Assembly (NCBI GenBank): GCA_036346355.1
Contig: CM070570.1
Location: 49,615,592 to 49,679,591 of the forward strand
Direction of reading: 5' to 3'
Length of the DNA stretch: 64,000 bases
Source of the DNA: Rhipidocladum racemiflorum
Taxonomy: Eukaryota; Streptophyta; Magnoliopsida; Poales; Poaceae
The translations under genes were made by a program, and so were the position numbers. The notes under the pieces were generated by a model. It had not been told where the DNA came from, did not search any database, and saw nothing but the letters and a program-made list of their open reading frames with translations. Numbering within the stretch: the stretch's first letter is position 1; each line of letters starts with the position of its first letter. Positions 32,553-45,500 of this stretch are shown here, one piece after another.

Positions 32553-35500
32553 TTACAAGCGATCCTTCATTATGATCGCGGCACGTATGAGACAGTCCTC
32601 TGTATCATTCAGGTCACTAATGTCTACGTCCACTGTGAAAGGAGGCAGCTTGTCGAATTGATTATACTCTTCTTCGTCCGTGACGCCCTCAACTCCAACA
32701 ATCCTTCTTTTACCTGAAAGAACCACGTGGCGCCTTGGTTGATCGCTACTGCTAGTCTTCTCATTTTGATTTATGTTTTCGGTAGATTTGTTATGCTGCC
32801 TCTTCCTTTTAGTAGGCTTGTCCTTCTGCTTTTTCTGTTTGCTGTCCATGTCCATCACATAGAATACTTGTGTCACATCATTAGCGAGCACGAATGGTTC
32901 ATCCCTATAGGCCACTTGCTTGAGGTCCACAGTTGTCATACCGTACTCATCGATCTCCACGGCTGCCAGTTTGACCCATTGGCACCGAAACAGAGGGACT
33001 TTTAAAGGTCCGTACTCGAGCTCCCAAATCTCCTGTATGAAACCATAATAGGTATCCATCTTTCCATTTTTGTCCAAGGCATCTATACGGACGCCGCTGT
33101 TTTGGTTGGTGCTCTTGCTATCCTGGGCTGTTGTGTAAAATGTGTACCCATTTATCTCATACCCTTGGAATGATATGACTGTTGTGGATGGTCCCCGAGC
33201 CAAGAGTTTCAACTGTTCATCATCTGTATGGTTGCCCAACAGTTGCTTTTGTAACCAACCGCCGAAATGATCCATTTGCTCGACTGCGATCCACTTATCT
33301 GACTTCTCTGGGTATTGGGCGCGTAGACTCATCTCGTAATCATACATATATGGAGCCACTCTGATTGCTTGTTTCAATCTCGTGAAATGTGCTTGTTTAA
33401 ATGAAAGTAGATCGTGGCTATAGGATTCTTTTCTCCCTAAAGTCCCTTTTCCCCGTAGCCTCCCCTCATGGCGTGATACAGGAACGCCAATCGGATTCAG
33501 ATCATCAATGTAATTAACACAAAACTCGATCACCTCCTCTGTGCCGACACACTGCGCAATGCACCTTTCTCGACGAGACCGGTTCTGAACATACTTCTTT
33601 AGGATGCCCATGTACCTCTCGAAAGGGAACATATTGTGGAGGAACACGGGTCCGAGAATTTGTATCTCTTTAACAATGTGGACCATGAGATGGACCATAA
33701 TATCAAAGAATGATGGAGGGAAGATCATCTCAAGGCTAACTAGACTATTGACCATGTCGTCATGCAGATTACATAACTTATTCGGCTCGATGACCTTCTG
33801 CTACACCGCGTTGAAGAACGAGCACAACTTTATGATTGTCCCTCGTACCCTGTCCGGGAGAATACCTTGCACTGCCACTGGGAGCAACTGTGTCATCAAC
33901 ACGTGACAATCATGGGATTTTATGTGTACGATTTTATTCTCTTTTGTGTTTATGAGTCTCCTTATGTTCGAGGAGTATCCAGAAGGGACCTTCACACTGT
34001 TCAAGAACTTAATCATATTTTTCTTCTCTTCCTTGCTCAGAGTGTAGTTCGCGGGGTGGAGGTAATGTTGTCCTTCCGCTCTCATTTCCGGATGTAGGTC
34101 GTTCCTGATTCCCAGCAGTTGTAGGTCCTTTCGTGCTTGAAGTGTATCTTTTGATTTGCCATACATATCTAGGAAGCCTAGCAGGTTCACGCAGACATTC
34201 TTTGTGATATGCATGAAGTCCAGTGAGTGGCGAACCTCTAAGTCTTTCCAAAGAAGGTAAGTCCCAAAATATTGACTTCTTCTTCCAAATGGGCTTTGTG
34301 TGATCTTGTTTTGTCGGGACAGGTTTGCTACCTGGACCTTTTCCAAATACTACTTTCAGATCGTTTACCAAAGAAAATACAAGAGCCCCACTGCGATGCG
34401 GGGGCTTCTTACGTTTCTCTTCCGTCCCATCAAAATTCTCACCCTTCCTCCTTAACGGGTCCTTCGTATGGAGGAATCTACGGTGGCCCATGTACACAAC
34501 CTTTCGAGAGTTTTTTAGGTACTTGCTGTCCGTTTCCTCTAAGCAGTGAATGCAAGCTTTATATCCTTTGATGGATAGGCCCGACAGGTTACCAAGTGCA
34601 GGCGATCGTTGATGGTTACAAATAGTAATGCACGTAAAATGAAGTGCTCTCTTTTGTACTCATCCCATACACGTACACCATCGTTCCACAATGTTAGCAG
34701 ATCTTGAACCAACGGTTTGAGGTACACATCGATGTCGTTTCCAGGTTGCTTCGGGCCTTGGATAAGCAGCGGCATCATAATGTACTTCCGCTTCATACAC
34801 GCCAAGGAGGAAGGTTGTAGATACACATAGTCACGGGCCAAGTCTTGTGGATCACGCTCATCTCGCCATACGGGTTCATCCCATCTCAGACTCAACCCAA
34901 ACCTTATGTTCCTCGCATCCTCAAAGAAAGTCCGGGTATGTTCTATTGACTTTCCTCCACCGGGAGCCATCGGCAGGTGTCTTAGCCTTCCGTCCTCCCT
35001 TACGGTCTTCTTTGTGCTAGCGCATCATCGTGGCATGCGCTTTGTTCGCAAATAAACGCTTCAACCGTGATATTATAGGGAAATACCACACCACCTTACC
35101 AGGGGCCTCTTCTTCTTACGCTGCCCCTCTACCTCACAGGTAAATCACGCTGGTCTTATACCGCGAAGTTTTGCATACCGGACAAACATCCAAATCCTCG
35201 TACTCATTGCGATAAAGGATACAATCGTTACGACATGCATGTATCTTCAGTACCTCCAACCCCAAAGGGCGTAAAACTTGTTTGGCATTATGCGTAGTTT
35301 CGGCGTGTGTTCCCCTCTGAAGTATCTTCTTGATGAGGCATAACAACTCGTCGAATCCCTTTATCGATAATCCATTGGTCGCCTTCCATTGCATCAGTTC
35401 TAGTGTAGTACGCAACTTTTTATGGCCCTGTTGGCTGTTTGGGTACAACAATGTTTTGTGGTCCTCCCATAGGCGCTGGAACTTTTCGTAATGTCTTTCA

Positions 35501-35874
35501 TCGATGTATTCTCCCTCTCCATCAAGCAGCATCTGGTCTAGGTCATCATTGCCAAACTCCCCAAATGTATCTTCGCAAGAGCCAGGTTGGCCAGCGTCTA
35601 AGATATTGTTCGCCTCTTCTTGTTCACCGTCTTCTTGTATAATTTCTTCTTCACCATGCTTGGTCCAACAGGTATAGTTTGTCATGAAACCTCTTGTGAG
35701 CAAATGGAAGTGAAGGTGGCTGGAGTTTGCCCACTCCTTCTCATTCTTGCAGTCTATGCATGGACAACATATGTAGCCTGACATCGTGTATGCATCGGCC
35801 GCACGAAGAAAATCTTGCAAACCCTGCAAGAACTCCGGGGAGCGTCGGTCCATGTACATCCATCGCCGGTCCAT
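32553..35874 (-). pseudogene. TNP2: TNP2-type CACTA transposase of CACTA-1
   Basis: The catalytic transposase of En/Spm-type elements. The start at 35874 (MDRRWMYMDRRSPEF) opens the transposase-associated domain with CPCIDCKNEKEW and HFHLLTRGFM; 35134-35874 is one open frame. The Transposase_21 region follows in broken frames: RDYVYLQPSSLACMKRKYIM (near 34800), then SLDFMHITKNVCVNLLGFLD (near 34170-34210) and IKSHDCHVLMTQLLPVAVQG (near 33880-33930). The last open frame, 32553-33755, encodes a DUF4218-like part (NMFPFERYMGILKKYVQNRS) and a DUF4216-like part (GYTFYTTAQDSKSTNQNSGV, LFRCQWV). Stops or shifts occur near 35134, 35000, 34520, 34350 and 33780. Domain order and length match complete TNP2 genes. 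Confidence 0.9.
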
Positions 35875-36805
35875 CTACATTATATTACATCAAGGTAACT
35901 TTTAGCTCATTTTCCGATAATGAATTGTTCAACATTTCCCAAAATCCAAATCAAGACAACTATATTTTTAAAATGATTTTATTTCATAATATACATTAAA
36001 GGCACTATATTTCATTACATATTTTTCCATAAAATGATTATTTGCTCATTATTCATACTCGACAAGTTTTTGCAACCTACTAAAATAATTAGTCAATGAA
36101 AATCTAGATTCAAAATTCTTCATCAATCGATGGAACCAAAACCTAAATATTAATGCAAGCATAATTTCACGACAGCTTTGCTCAAATTTTTGAAAAAATT
36201 TTTGAAAACTTTTTCACAAATTTTTTTAAAACTTTTCTCGAATCTTCAACTCATTTTATATTTTCTGTAAAGCCATTTATATTTTTAATATTGTTTTAAT
36301 TCGCAAATGAATTTAAAATTCTTCTTTTTTGCACATAATTATTGCAATTTGAAGATCTTAAAAGCTATGATTTTCATGCACCATCCTACATCGAACGATG
36401 GAACTAAAATGTAAATTTGAGCTAGATCCACACCTTAAATGCGAGCTATATTATAATCCAAGCAAATTTAAGCTTAGTTACCTTGGTTGTGAGTAAATTT
36501 TTGCATCCTACTTGAAAAGATCGAGCTAGAACTTTACATTTGTAATCTTTCATCGATTAATGGAAAAGATCAAATTTTCTTCATAATTCAAGCAAAGAAG
36601 AGGCTCCATTTAACACAAATGTAGTGAGGAATCATGGTACTAACCTTAGTTACCTGCTTGGAGTAAAATGACCAAAATTTTAAAATTTGGGCAGCACCTC
36701 CCCTTCCTTGGAGCTCTTGCCCGAACTGCTGTTCTTCTCGCCGGCTGATCAAATGATCTTGGTCTAGCAGAGAGCGGGAGGAGGAACAAGTTTAAATTGC
36801 GACAG
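35875..36805. other. 5' region of TNP2, AT-rich
   Basis: No open frame of note. Contains runs of AAATTTTTGAAAA around 36180-36240. Probably 5' untranslated sequence and introns between the promoter and the TNP2 start at 35874. Confidence 0.45.
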
Positions 36806-36983
36806 AGTACCGGTTCACAAAGATGCTTGCAAGATCGATAGTTTCACATCGGTACCGGTTAGTGCCTTACACCGGTACTAATATCCACCTGCAATCAGAG
36901 CCGCTGCTACTACATAGTACCGGTTGAATACAAACCGCATCGATGTGACTATCGGCACCGTTGGTACCTTTAACCGCATCGAC
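36806..36983. repeat. Second internal cluster of CACTA subterminal-type repeats
   Basis: Copies of AGTACCGGTT and ACCGGTACTAAT near 36806, 36849, 36870 and 36916, plus variants reading AACCGCATCGATG where AACCGGTACTGATG is expected. It lies about 0.95 kb upstream of TNP2. The copia insertion begins 55 bases to the right. Confidence 0.75.
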
Positions 36984-37037
36984 CACCACCCCCGAGCGTA
37001 TGTTGATCCAAACGAATGCCTCTTCGAGTTGAGGCAG

Positions 37038-38792
37038 TGAGTGACCATGTGTGGTGCTCCCAATGGTTTATGATAAGTTATTGACAAAGGAAAGTTTTTG
37101 TGCTGAGTAAATGTTGATTTGAAACTGAGTTTATAAGTTTTGGTTGATGAAAATGTGAAGGCGGTAGTACCGGCGTTGAACTCCGGTAGTGCTGGAGGAG
37201 CGGTAGTACCGTGTGTGAGAGCGGCTGTCTTTTTCCAGAGAGCAGCAAAAACGTGATCTTTGGAATTTTGGCTAAGTCCCAGTTGAGCGGCAAGATCGAG
37301 TTGAAATCCGGTAGTGCCGAGGAGCGACAACGATCTGGGAGGTTAGAGTCCGTAGTGCCGGATGAGCGATAGTACCGCTTAGTGAGAGCGGTTGCTTTTT
37401 CCAGAGAGGTGCAAAAAGTTGATGTCTGGAATTTTGGCTAAGTGTCGTGGCCGGGCAAGATCGACAAGCGGCTAAAATGCGGTACTGCCGGTGAAGCGGC
37501 AGTACCGGTGGGCGGCAGTACCGCAAGTGTAAAAGCGGTAGTGCCGATTTTGTCGAGTTTTGATGAATTTGTTGGTTTTGATTATTTGATGCATGCATAA
37601 TGTTAGGGTATGAACATATGTGATGCATCATGATGTTTTTGAGATAATGTGAGTCAAGTGAGAAAGACTTGTGCTCGGAAAAGTTTTTCGTTTATTGATG
37701 TGCGTGGATCGTGTTCGATGTAGGTCAAGAACGACCCAGGGGACTAGGCTCGGGGAGGAGGTGAGGTCCGTGACGGTAATGATGTCGTGAGGATGCATTG
37801 AAGAGGATCAAGGTGCATGATCAATGAATGGAGTTGAGACGATTCAATGCGGTCGCATAAGCTAGGTGGTCCGACAGGAGTTCGGATGCATAAAGACTTG
37901 ACGGTTGAGTCGGGTGTGTGTTGGACTCCGAGTCGACTCGAGTCGGATGTGTGTTGGCCTTGTAATGTGGTCAAGGCTGGTGGGTCTTATATAAAGAGGT
38001 TCTAGGGTTTAGAACCTAAGAGTTTTTAGGGTTTTGACAAGAGAGAAAGTTTTTAGGGTTCTAACTTTTGAGGAGTTAGGGTTTGGTGCTGTCCTCCTTC
38101 TATGAAGGGTTGTGTAATCCATCAAAAGGAGTAAAGGATCAAACTTTGGGCAATCTCTGATGTCAATTCATGTTTGCTCTTGATTTTCTTTCTTGCTTTT
38201 GGATGTTTCTTTCAATCTTGTGATTTGAGTTGTTCTAGTTCAAGTGATTCCTGAATTAGATTGCTAGAACATCAAGGATCATCACGTGATTGATTTGGAT
38301 CCTTTCTATTGGTCTGCTTTGATCGAATTTTCAGTTTTTAGGGTTTTGCTCGGTTCTTACCTCTTAGTAGATCAAACTGAAATTCGTGATCTTTGCATCC
38401 AATTTCTTTAATCTTTGATTGGGATAGAACCTAGATAGTCTAAGGAAACTACGTTCAAAATTTGGGATCAATTGGATCAACGGATCAAAAAGTTATGCAT
38501 GTTTTTCGCTTTTGAAATCGTGCTGATTTTTCTGTTCACGTGACTGCGGTAGTACCGCTTCAGAGCGTAGTGCCGCCCGAGACTGAAATGTTTGGAAAAA
38601 AACTTTGGTTCCTTGATTAAGGCTTTGTGTAGGTTCTTTTTGGTGCTTCTACTAGGTGATTAAAGTCATATTGAACTAGTAGAAGGACTTTCCGCTGCGA
38701 AGAGGGTTTGAATTCGTTAATTTGCAAAAGTCGGTTGAATTTTTATTCGGCGTCTATTCACCCCCCCTCTAGTCGCCATATCCGTTCCTACA
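37038..38792 (+). repeat. 5' LTR of the copia element
   Basis: Starts TGAGTGACCATG and ends CCGTTCCTACA. Contains about ten variants of the palindrome GCGGTAGTACCGC (37161-37545 and 38545-38575) and a TATATAAAG box at 37988-37996. Confidence 0.94.
37988..37996 (+). promoter_or_regulatory. TATA box of the copia LTR
   Basis: TATATAAAG followed by GAGGTTCTAGGG. The 3' LTR has the same box at 46446-46454. A strong TATA match at the expected U3/R position. Confidence 0.7.
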
Positions 38793-38794
38793 AG

Positions 38795-38806
38795 TGGTAT
38801 CAGAGC
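38795..38806 (+). promoter_or_regulatory. Primer binding site of the copia element
   Basis: TGGTATCAGAGC two bases after the 5' LTR end, initiator Met-tRNA type. Confidence 0.93.
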
Positions 38807-38820
38807 AAGGTTGGTAAACC

Positions 38821-41240
38821 ATGGCGACGGAAAAGTTCTCAACAAAGCCTCCCATCTTCGATGGTACGGACTTCCCTCATTGGAAGATTCGAATGACTGC
38901 TTATCTACAGGCACAAGGTAATGCAATTTGGCGAAAGGTAAAAAATCCTTATGATCTTCCTGGTAATGATGTTATTGATAATCCTGAGTTTGAAAAAGAT
39001 GTTGAGAATAACAACAGAGCTAGGAATATTTTGCTTCAAGGACTTGCTAGGAAAGAGTTTGATCGTGTTTGTCATCTACTTACTGCTCATAGCATTTGGA
39101 AGTCTTTGCAAGATTATCATGAGGGTACTGATTTTGTTAAAGAAGCTCACCAGGATCAATTTAAGAAAGAATACACCAAATTTGAGATGCGTTCTGGTGA
39201 ATCTCTAGATGATAGTTTTGCTCGCTTTAATAGAATCTTGAACAACCTTAGAGCAGTGGATATTAAGTATTCTGATTCTGAAAATGCTAGACACTTTTTA
39301 TCTTCACTTGATCTTAGTGTTTGGCAAATGAAAGTTACTGCTGTTCGTGAGGCACATAAGATGAGCGAGATGACATTGGGCAAGCTTTATTCTAGTCTTA
39401 AAACTTTTGAAATTGATGTTGTCTCAAAAATGTCCAATGGTGGCTCTATGGCTTTAAATGCTAACTCTTCTGCTATTGATAATGCAACTGGTTCATCATC
39501 ATCATATTCTTTTGCTTCTTTGAGTGCCTTGAGTGATGAACAGCTAGATCAAATTCCAGAAGATACTCTTGCCCTCCTTTCAAAGCGTATAAATGCAGCT
39601 TATATGAGATCAAGGGAAAGGAGAGGAGCTCCTGTCACTTGTTACAATTGTGGTAAGACTGGTCACATTCGTACAAATTGTTTCAAGAACAAGGATAAGG
39701 AGCAAAAGGAGCTGAATGCCACTTCCAAGATTTTCCGCTCAAAGGAAGGCAAAGACAAGACTAGACAAAGAACAAATAAGATGCTAAATAAAGTCTTTGC
39801 TGCAATTGATCACTTAGACCTAAGTGACATTGATGACTCAACTGATGATGACAATGAGCACAAACAACAAGGAAAGTCAGATGGAAAGGACTTGGTGGAT
39901 TGTGTTTCATGGCCAAAGGCAACTCTAGTGATGATTCAGGCGATAACGACTCGGTGAGTGATTCTGATGAGGTAATGCCTTCCTATAATGAACTTTGTGA
40001 AGTTTTAGTCATCATGAGAAAGTCATTGAAGAAATCTAAGCATAAGAATAAAGATTTAGAGAATGATTTGTATATGCTGAAAACTGAAAATTCTAAGCTT
40101 AGAAATTTAAGTTCCAACAATGATGCATGTGATGATTGTTTAGGATTTCAATGCGAATTAGAATCACTTAGAGTCACTCATTCTTGTAAAATAAAAGAGC
40201 TAAATGTGCTAAAAGATAAGATTGATGATTTCAAGCAAACTCTAGCTTTTGGTTCTATAATGCATTCATTTGTTTTACAAGAACTGTTTGTCACTAGGGA
40301 AAATTTGGAAAAGATGCATGTTACACTTCCTGCTATAAAGACTCATTCTACTTTTGCTTCTAGTAAATGCATGAAGTGTGAAATTCTGAAAAAGATGTTG
40401 CTTTTGAGAAGAATAATTGAGAGAGCTATTTTAGCTAGAGATAGAGCCATTCAAGCCAAAGGAAAAGCTATTATTCCTTCAATTGATTCATGTCGAATTG
40501 CCAAGTTTTATCTAAAGAGAATGGTTATTTGAAATCAATCTTTGGAGAGATTTGCAGGTGGTAAAAAGAAGTTGAATATGATTCTTGATCAATCTAAAGT
40601 GAGTGTGAAAAATAGTGGAATTGGATTTGATCATGTCAATGATTTGAAGAATAATCCACCTGTGGTTGTGAAAACACTTGGCGTTGGTAAAATTGAAGTT
40701 CTTCCTCCTAAACCAATTGAATCAAAGTTTAAATCTGCTGGTTATATTGATTTTTCTGGAAAAAACTCAACAACTCAAACATTAGATGCCAGTACCTCTC
40801 GAATTAAATATAATTGTTCCTTTTGTCATAAGGATGGTCATCTAGTGAGATTTTGCTATAGAAAGGCTAAGGATGAGAGAAATAAAAGAATGAGAGAATC
40901 AAAAATGATTAGTGAAATTAAGTTTGTTGAAAAATCCAAGTTGGAGAACCATAGATTTGGCAATGGGGATTTGAGATCATATGACAAAAAGAGAGCAGGC
41001 TTGGGGTATAATGAGAGAGTGTCTTTCACTCCCTATCATAGATATGATGATTGTTTTGATTCAACTGGCTTTAGAAACAATTTTAAGACAAGATTTGTGA
41101 GAGCAAATAGGATTTTTCAGAATACTACTTCTTTGCATTCACAAAGTTCTTTGTTCGATCACCTACTCATCAGTGATTGATCTTTGGATACCTAAATCTC
41201 ATTTGACTAACTTGATCTTGAGTCCTCGATGTTTCTACTT
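38821..41240 (+). pseudogene. gag: gag of the copia element
   Basis: Starts at 38821 (MATEKFSTKPPIFDGTDFPH), 15 bases after the PBS. The first 379 codons are open (38821-39957): the copia Gag region (YPHW-like start, FKKEYTKFEMRSGESLDD) and the zinc knuckle CYNCGKTGHIRTNC near 39640-39685. It continues in shifted frames: 39900-40532 (coiled-coil, LENDLYMLKTENSKLRNLSS) and 40542-41180, with a second knuckle CSFCHKDGHLVRFC near 40815-40855. A long Gag with a coiled-coil and a second CCHC box is typical of SIRE/Maximus. Two frame changes, near 39900 and 40532, interrupt it. Confidence 0.88.
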
Positions 41241-44200
41241 GTGGTATGTAGGTGGTGCATGCAAGAAAGGAGAACATGTGGATTGTAGATTACGGATGTT
41301 GTCAACACATGATTGAAACTCAAATTGGTTCTCCTAAGCTTACAAGGGCATCTGGAAATGAAGAGATTACTTTTGGAGATGCTATCAATGGACGTGTGAT
41401 TGCAAAAGGTACTGATAAGGTAAATGACCACTTTACTCTTAAAGATGTTTCATTGGTCACAAGATTAAAATTCAATTTGCTTTCGTATCACAAATGCTTG
41501 ATGAGAATTTGGAAGTAAGCTTTAAACCAAATGCTTGTAGAGTTCTTGATGTCAATGGAAATTTAATCTTTGAGATGACTAGACTTGGTAAAATTTTCAA
41601 GGCAAACTTTGGTAACTCAAGCGGTATGCATTGTTTTGTTGCTTCGAGTCTAGAGATCTTTATTTACGGCATCGTCGACTAGGCCACATGGGTTTTGATC
41701 TTTTGTCTAGATTGAGTGGTCTAGATTTGATTCGTGGGTTGCCTAAACTTAAATCATGCAATGACATAGTGTGTGCTCCTGTCGTCATGGCAAGATGGTT
41801 GGAGCTTCTCATGCTCCTGTTACCATTGTTATGACAACCGCCCCTGGTCAATTGATTCATATGGATACAAAGAGGGCCTTCAAGAGTTCAATCGGTGGAG
41901 GTAAATGGTATATTACAGTAATTGTTGATGATTATTCTAGATACTCATGGGTGTATTTTCTTTCAACCAAAGATGAGATATTTAGACTCTTTCATGTTTT
42001 CATCAAGCGATTGCAAAATGATTTACCCAATCAATTGAAAGCCATAAGGGTGATAATGGGCCGAATTTAAGAATTCTCGCTTTGAATCCTTTTGTGAAAC
42101 TAATGTAATTGAACATCAGTTTTCTTCACCTTGTGTTCCATCATAGAATGGTATTGTAGAGAGAAAGAATAGAACATTGATTCAAATGGCTAGAACAATG
42201 CTAGATGAATATAGCACACCAAGGAAATTTTGGGCTGAGGCAATCTCTTACGCTTGCTATATTTCAAATAGGGTGTATCTCGGATCGTTAATTGGTAAAA
42301 CTTCATATGAATTGAGGTTTGGGCGTAAGCCAACTGTTTCACATCTACGAGTATTTGGTTGCAAATGTTTTATTCTTAAACATGGAAATCTTGATAAATT
42401 TGAAGCTCGTAGTACAGATGGCATATTTCTTGGATACCCTTTACACTCCCGTGGATATCGTGGTGCTTGATTTATCGACTAACAAAATGGTAGAGACATG
42501 CGATGTTACTTTTGATGAGGCTAGCCCTGGTGTTAGACACGACATTTCAGGTTCACGGGAGGACTCAGAATCAATCTCCTTGGACAAAAGATTTGAGGAA
42601 GTTGATGAAGATAATGATGACATGGTTCCTACATCCACTCCTACAGATGATTCTCTGCTTCGGTGACTGCGGTCCTGTCTCGGTTTCTCCTGAGATAGAG
42701 GTCACGATTGGAGCATCCTCGGGACCTCCCCAGCAGATTGTGAAAAATCATCCCCAGAGCTAATGATTGGAGATCTTCATGAGCAGGTTACTCGCTCTAG
42801 TTCTTCTCAAACTCTCTTATGCTTACATTCTGCCTTTGTTGCAAATTTTGAACCTAAGAATATATCCCATGCTTTATCTCGATAGTTCTTGGGTTAATGC
42901 AATGCATGAAGAGTTAGAAAATTTTGAACGTAATAAAGTTTGGTCTTTAGTTGAACTTCCTAAAGATCAAAATGTAATTGGAAATAGATGGGTTTTCAAT
43001 AACAAATTAAATGATGATGTAACCATTGTTAGAAACAAGGCTAGACTTGTAGCTCAGTGGTTCTCACAACATGAAGGTATTGATTTCGATGAAACTTTTG
43101 CTCCTGTTGCTCGTTTAGAAGCTATTCGCATTCTTTTGGCATTTGCTTTGCATCAACAGGCTTTAAACTTTATCAATTGGATGTGAAAAGTGCCTTTCTG
43201 AATGGTTTCATTGAATAAGCTGTTTATTTAAAACAACCCCGGGTTTTGATAATGCTATATTTCCTAATCATGTGTATTATCCGTCAAAAGCTCTTTATGG
43301 TCTAAAACAAGCTCCACGTGCATGGTATGATAGGTTAAAAGGGTTTTTGCTTCAACATAATTTTGAAAGCGGGAAAAGTGGATAAAACATTGTTTGTTCG
43401 GCATTCCAATGATCAATTCTTATTGGTGCAAATTTATGTGGACGATATAATCTTTGGAGGTTCGTCCCACTCCCTTGTTTCGCATTTTTTAGAGTTGATG
43501 TCCAGGGAATTCGAGATGAGCATGATGGGAGAATTGACATACTTTCTTGGATTTCAAATCAAGCAAATGAAAGAAGGAACATTTTTGCACCAATCAAAAT
43601 ACACAAAGGAGCTACTTGAAAAATTTGACATGGGAGAAGGAAAATCGGTGTTTACGCCTATGAGCACCACAACAATTTTGGATCCCGATGAAAGCGGTGC
43701 TGAAGTAGATCAAAAGAGTGCGAAGCATGATTGGATCGGCTTTTATACTTGGATCGCTTCAAGACCAGGACATTCATTTCTTTGTGTGCTTGTGTGCTCT
43801 CTTTCAAGCTTCTCCTCGAGAATCACATCGACAAGCGATTAAAAGAATTTTTAGGTACTTGCGTTCCACTCTTGAATTTGGTATTTGGTATTCATGTTCA
43901 TCTTTGCTTACACTCCAAGGGTATTACGATGCTGATTTTGTGGGGTGTAGAGTTGATAGAAAAGTACTTCGGCACATGTCATTTTCTTGGCACTTCGCTT
44001 GTCTCATGGTCTTCAAGGAAGCTTGATCCTCTGTTGCTCGATCCAACTCTTTGAAGGCGAGAATATGTTCTTCTGCTAGTTGTTGCTCTGATTCTTTGGA
44101 TCACTTCTACACTTAAAGATTATGGCATTAATTTTGATAGTGTTCCACTTTTTGTGACAATACTAGTGCAATCAATATTGCTAAAAATCGGTTCAACATT

Positions 44201-44393
44201 CAAGGACTAAACACATTGACATTCGTTATCATTTTCTTCGAGATCATGTTGAAAAAGGTGCTATTGAACTTCAATTTGTGGATACCAATCATCAACTTGC
44301 TGATATTTTCACTAAACCGCTTGATTCTTCACGATTTGCATTTTTCTTGCTTGGTGAACTAGGGGTCATTTTTCCCTATGGGTTGGTTTGAGG
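41241..44393 (+). pseudogene. pol: pol of the copia element (PR-INT-RT-RNaseH)
   Basis: The protease motif near 41280-41310 reads WIVDYGCCQHMI, so the DSG active site is DYG. Integrase: RRLGHMGFDLLSRLSGLDL (near 41670), then the core with YITVIVDDYSRYSWVYFLS (near 41910-41965), the second aspartate near 42055 and a NGIVERKNRT glutamate region near 42155, preceded by an in-frame stop. RT: NRWVFNNKLND (near 42980), FDETFAPVARLEAIR (near 43090), ALYGLKQAPRAWYDRL (near 43290) and an intact YVDD at about 43437. RNase H runs from 43840 to 44390 (YYDADFVGC, HQLADIFTKPLD). About eight frame changes or stops. RT from 43363 to 43842 is the longest open segment. Confidence 0.88.
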
Positions 44394-45488
44394 AGTTTTG
44401 TCATAACTTGTCTTTGTATCATAATTGCATCATGTAGCTCAAGCTTTGTTGATTATCTTTGTTTATATAGTCAAGTTAATGCTAATGATATTCTCGATTC
44501 AAACCCCTCACTGAAAAATTTGAAATAGTTCAATTTGGGATGCTAGTAAAGAATACTTTGTCACTAATCTATTATGGTTTTTACACCTGTGAAACTAGAT
44601 GTACAAGTCTTGTGTCATCTACTTAACGGCTAGTGTTTTATTTTGAAGCTTCTGTGAGCCTTTGCAGTAACTCAAATGATCATTATGAGTCCTTTGCATA
44701 ACTTGTTAAGTTACATGTAGAATCATATGACAAGATGCAAGAGAAGGCTACTTGTCTAAACACAAGTTTAGTACAATGTGAAGTCACTTGTCAGGGATTT
44801 AATTTGGTAAGATACAAGAAAGAACTACCTACCCATGCACAAGTATGGGCTAGTGTGCAGTTACTTGTCATCCCTTGTTTTATGCAAAAGAAGAAACTAC
44901 AAGTGGTCACAATGCTATTCTTTGAAATTTTTATGGAATTGTGAAGCTAGTTGGTTATGATCCAACAAGGGAGTAAAAAAATATACAAGTTCAAATGCTT
45001 TGGATAAACATTAGTGAGTTTGGAGTTCTCTAAGTGCTCTTTATAAAAAAAAAAAAAGATAGCCAAGATAAGTTTATGACACTCTACTTTCTGTTCTAAT
45101 TTGCTTGTGTCTAAACTATTACTTGATTAGAGTCGTTGTATTAAAAAACACTTCCATTAAATTGCTGTGAATAATTATATGTGAGGTGATTAAATGTGCG
45201 ATAAAGTGTTAATTTGATTATACATCTTAGATAATCTTTAAAGCTTGCTAGCTTTGCATTCATGTTTTTGCATAAATTTAAAGGGAGTCTTGATGATTAT
45301 TTTGCCAAAGGGGGAGAAATACTGACAGGGGGAGAAAGTTTGAAAAGGGAAAAGAGTGTTGATTTTGATCTTTGTATTGTGTAATAGCCTTTGATGAACA
45401 ATTGCTCTTTCTTTTGTGGCTATTCTTGCTTTTGCTTTCACTTTTCAACAAAACTTATAATTTGTGCGAAGATTGTCAATATACTCAT
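44394..45488 (+). other. 3' noncoding region of the copia element
   Basis: 1.1 kb between pol and the PPT. Some SIRE elements carry an envelope-like ORF here; no open frame above about 70 codons is present. It holds two extra PPT-like tracts, CCAAAGGGGGAGAAA near 45305 and CAGGGGGAGAAAG near 45326, and an A-run at 45047-45060. Confidence 0.75.
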
Positions 45489-45500
45489 CAAGGGGGAGAT
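45489..45500 (+). promoter_or_regulatory. Polypurine tract of the copia element
   Basis: CAAGGGGGAGAT immediately before the 3' LTR (TGAGTGACC at 45501). Confidence 0.9.

Noticed and set aside
44735..44944. Envelope-like gene of the copia element
   Set aside because: Only about 70 codons, no signal peptide or membrane segment pattern; treated as noncoding.
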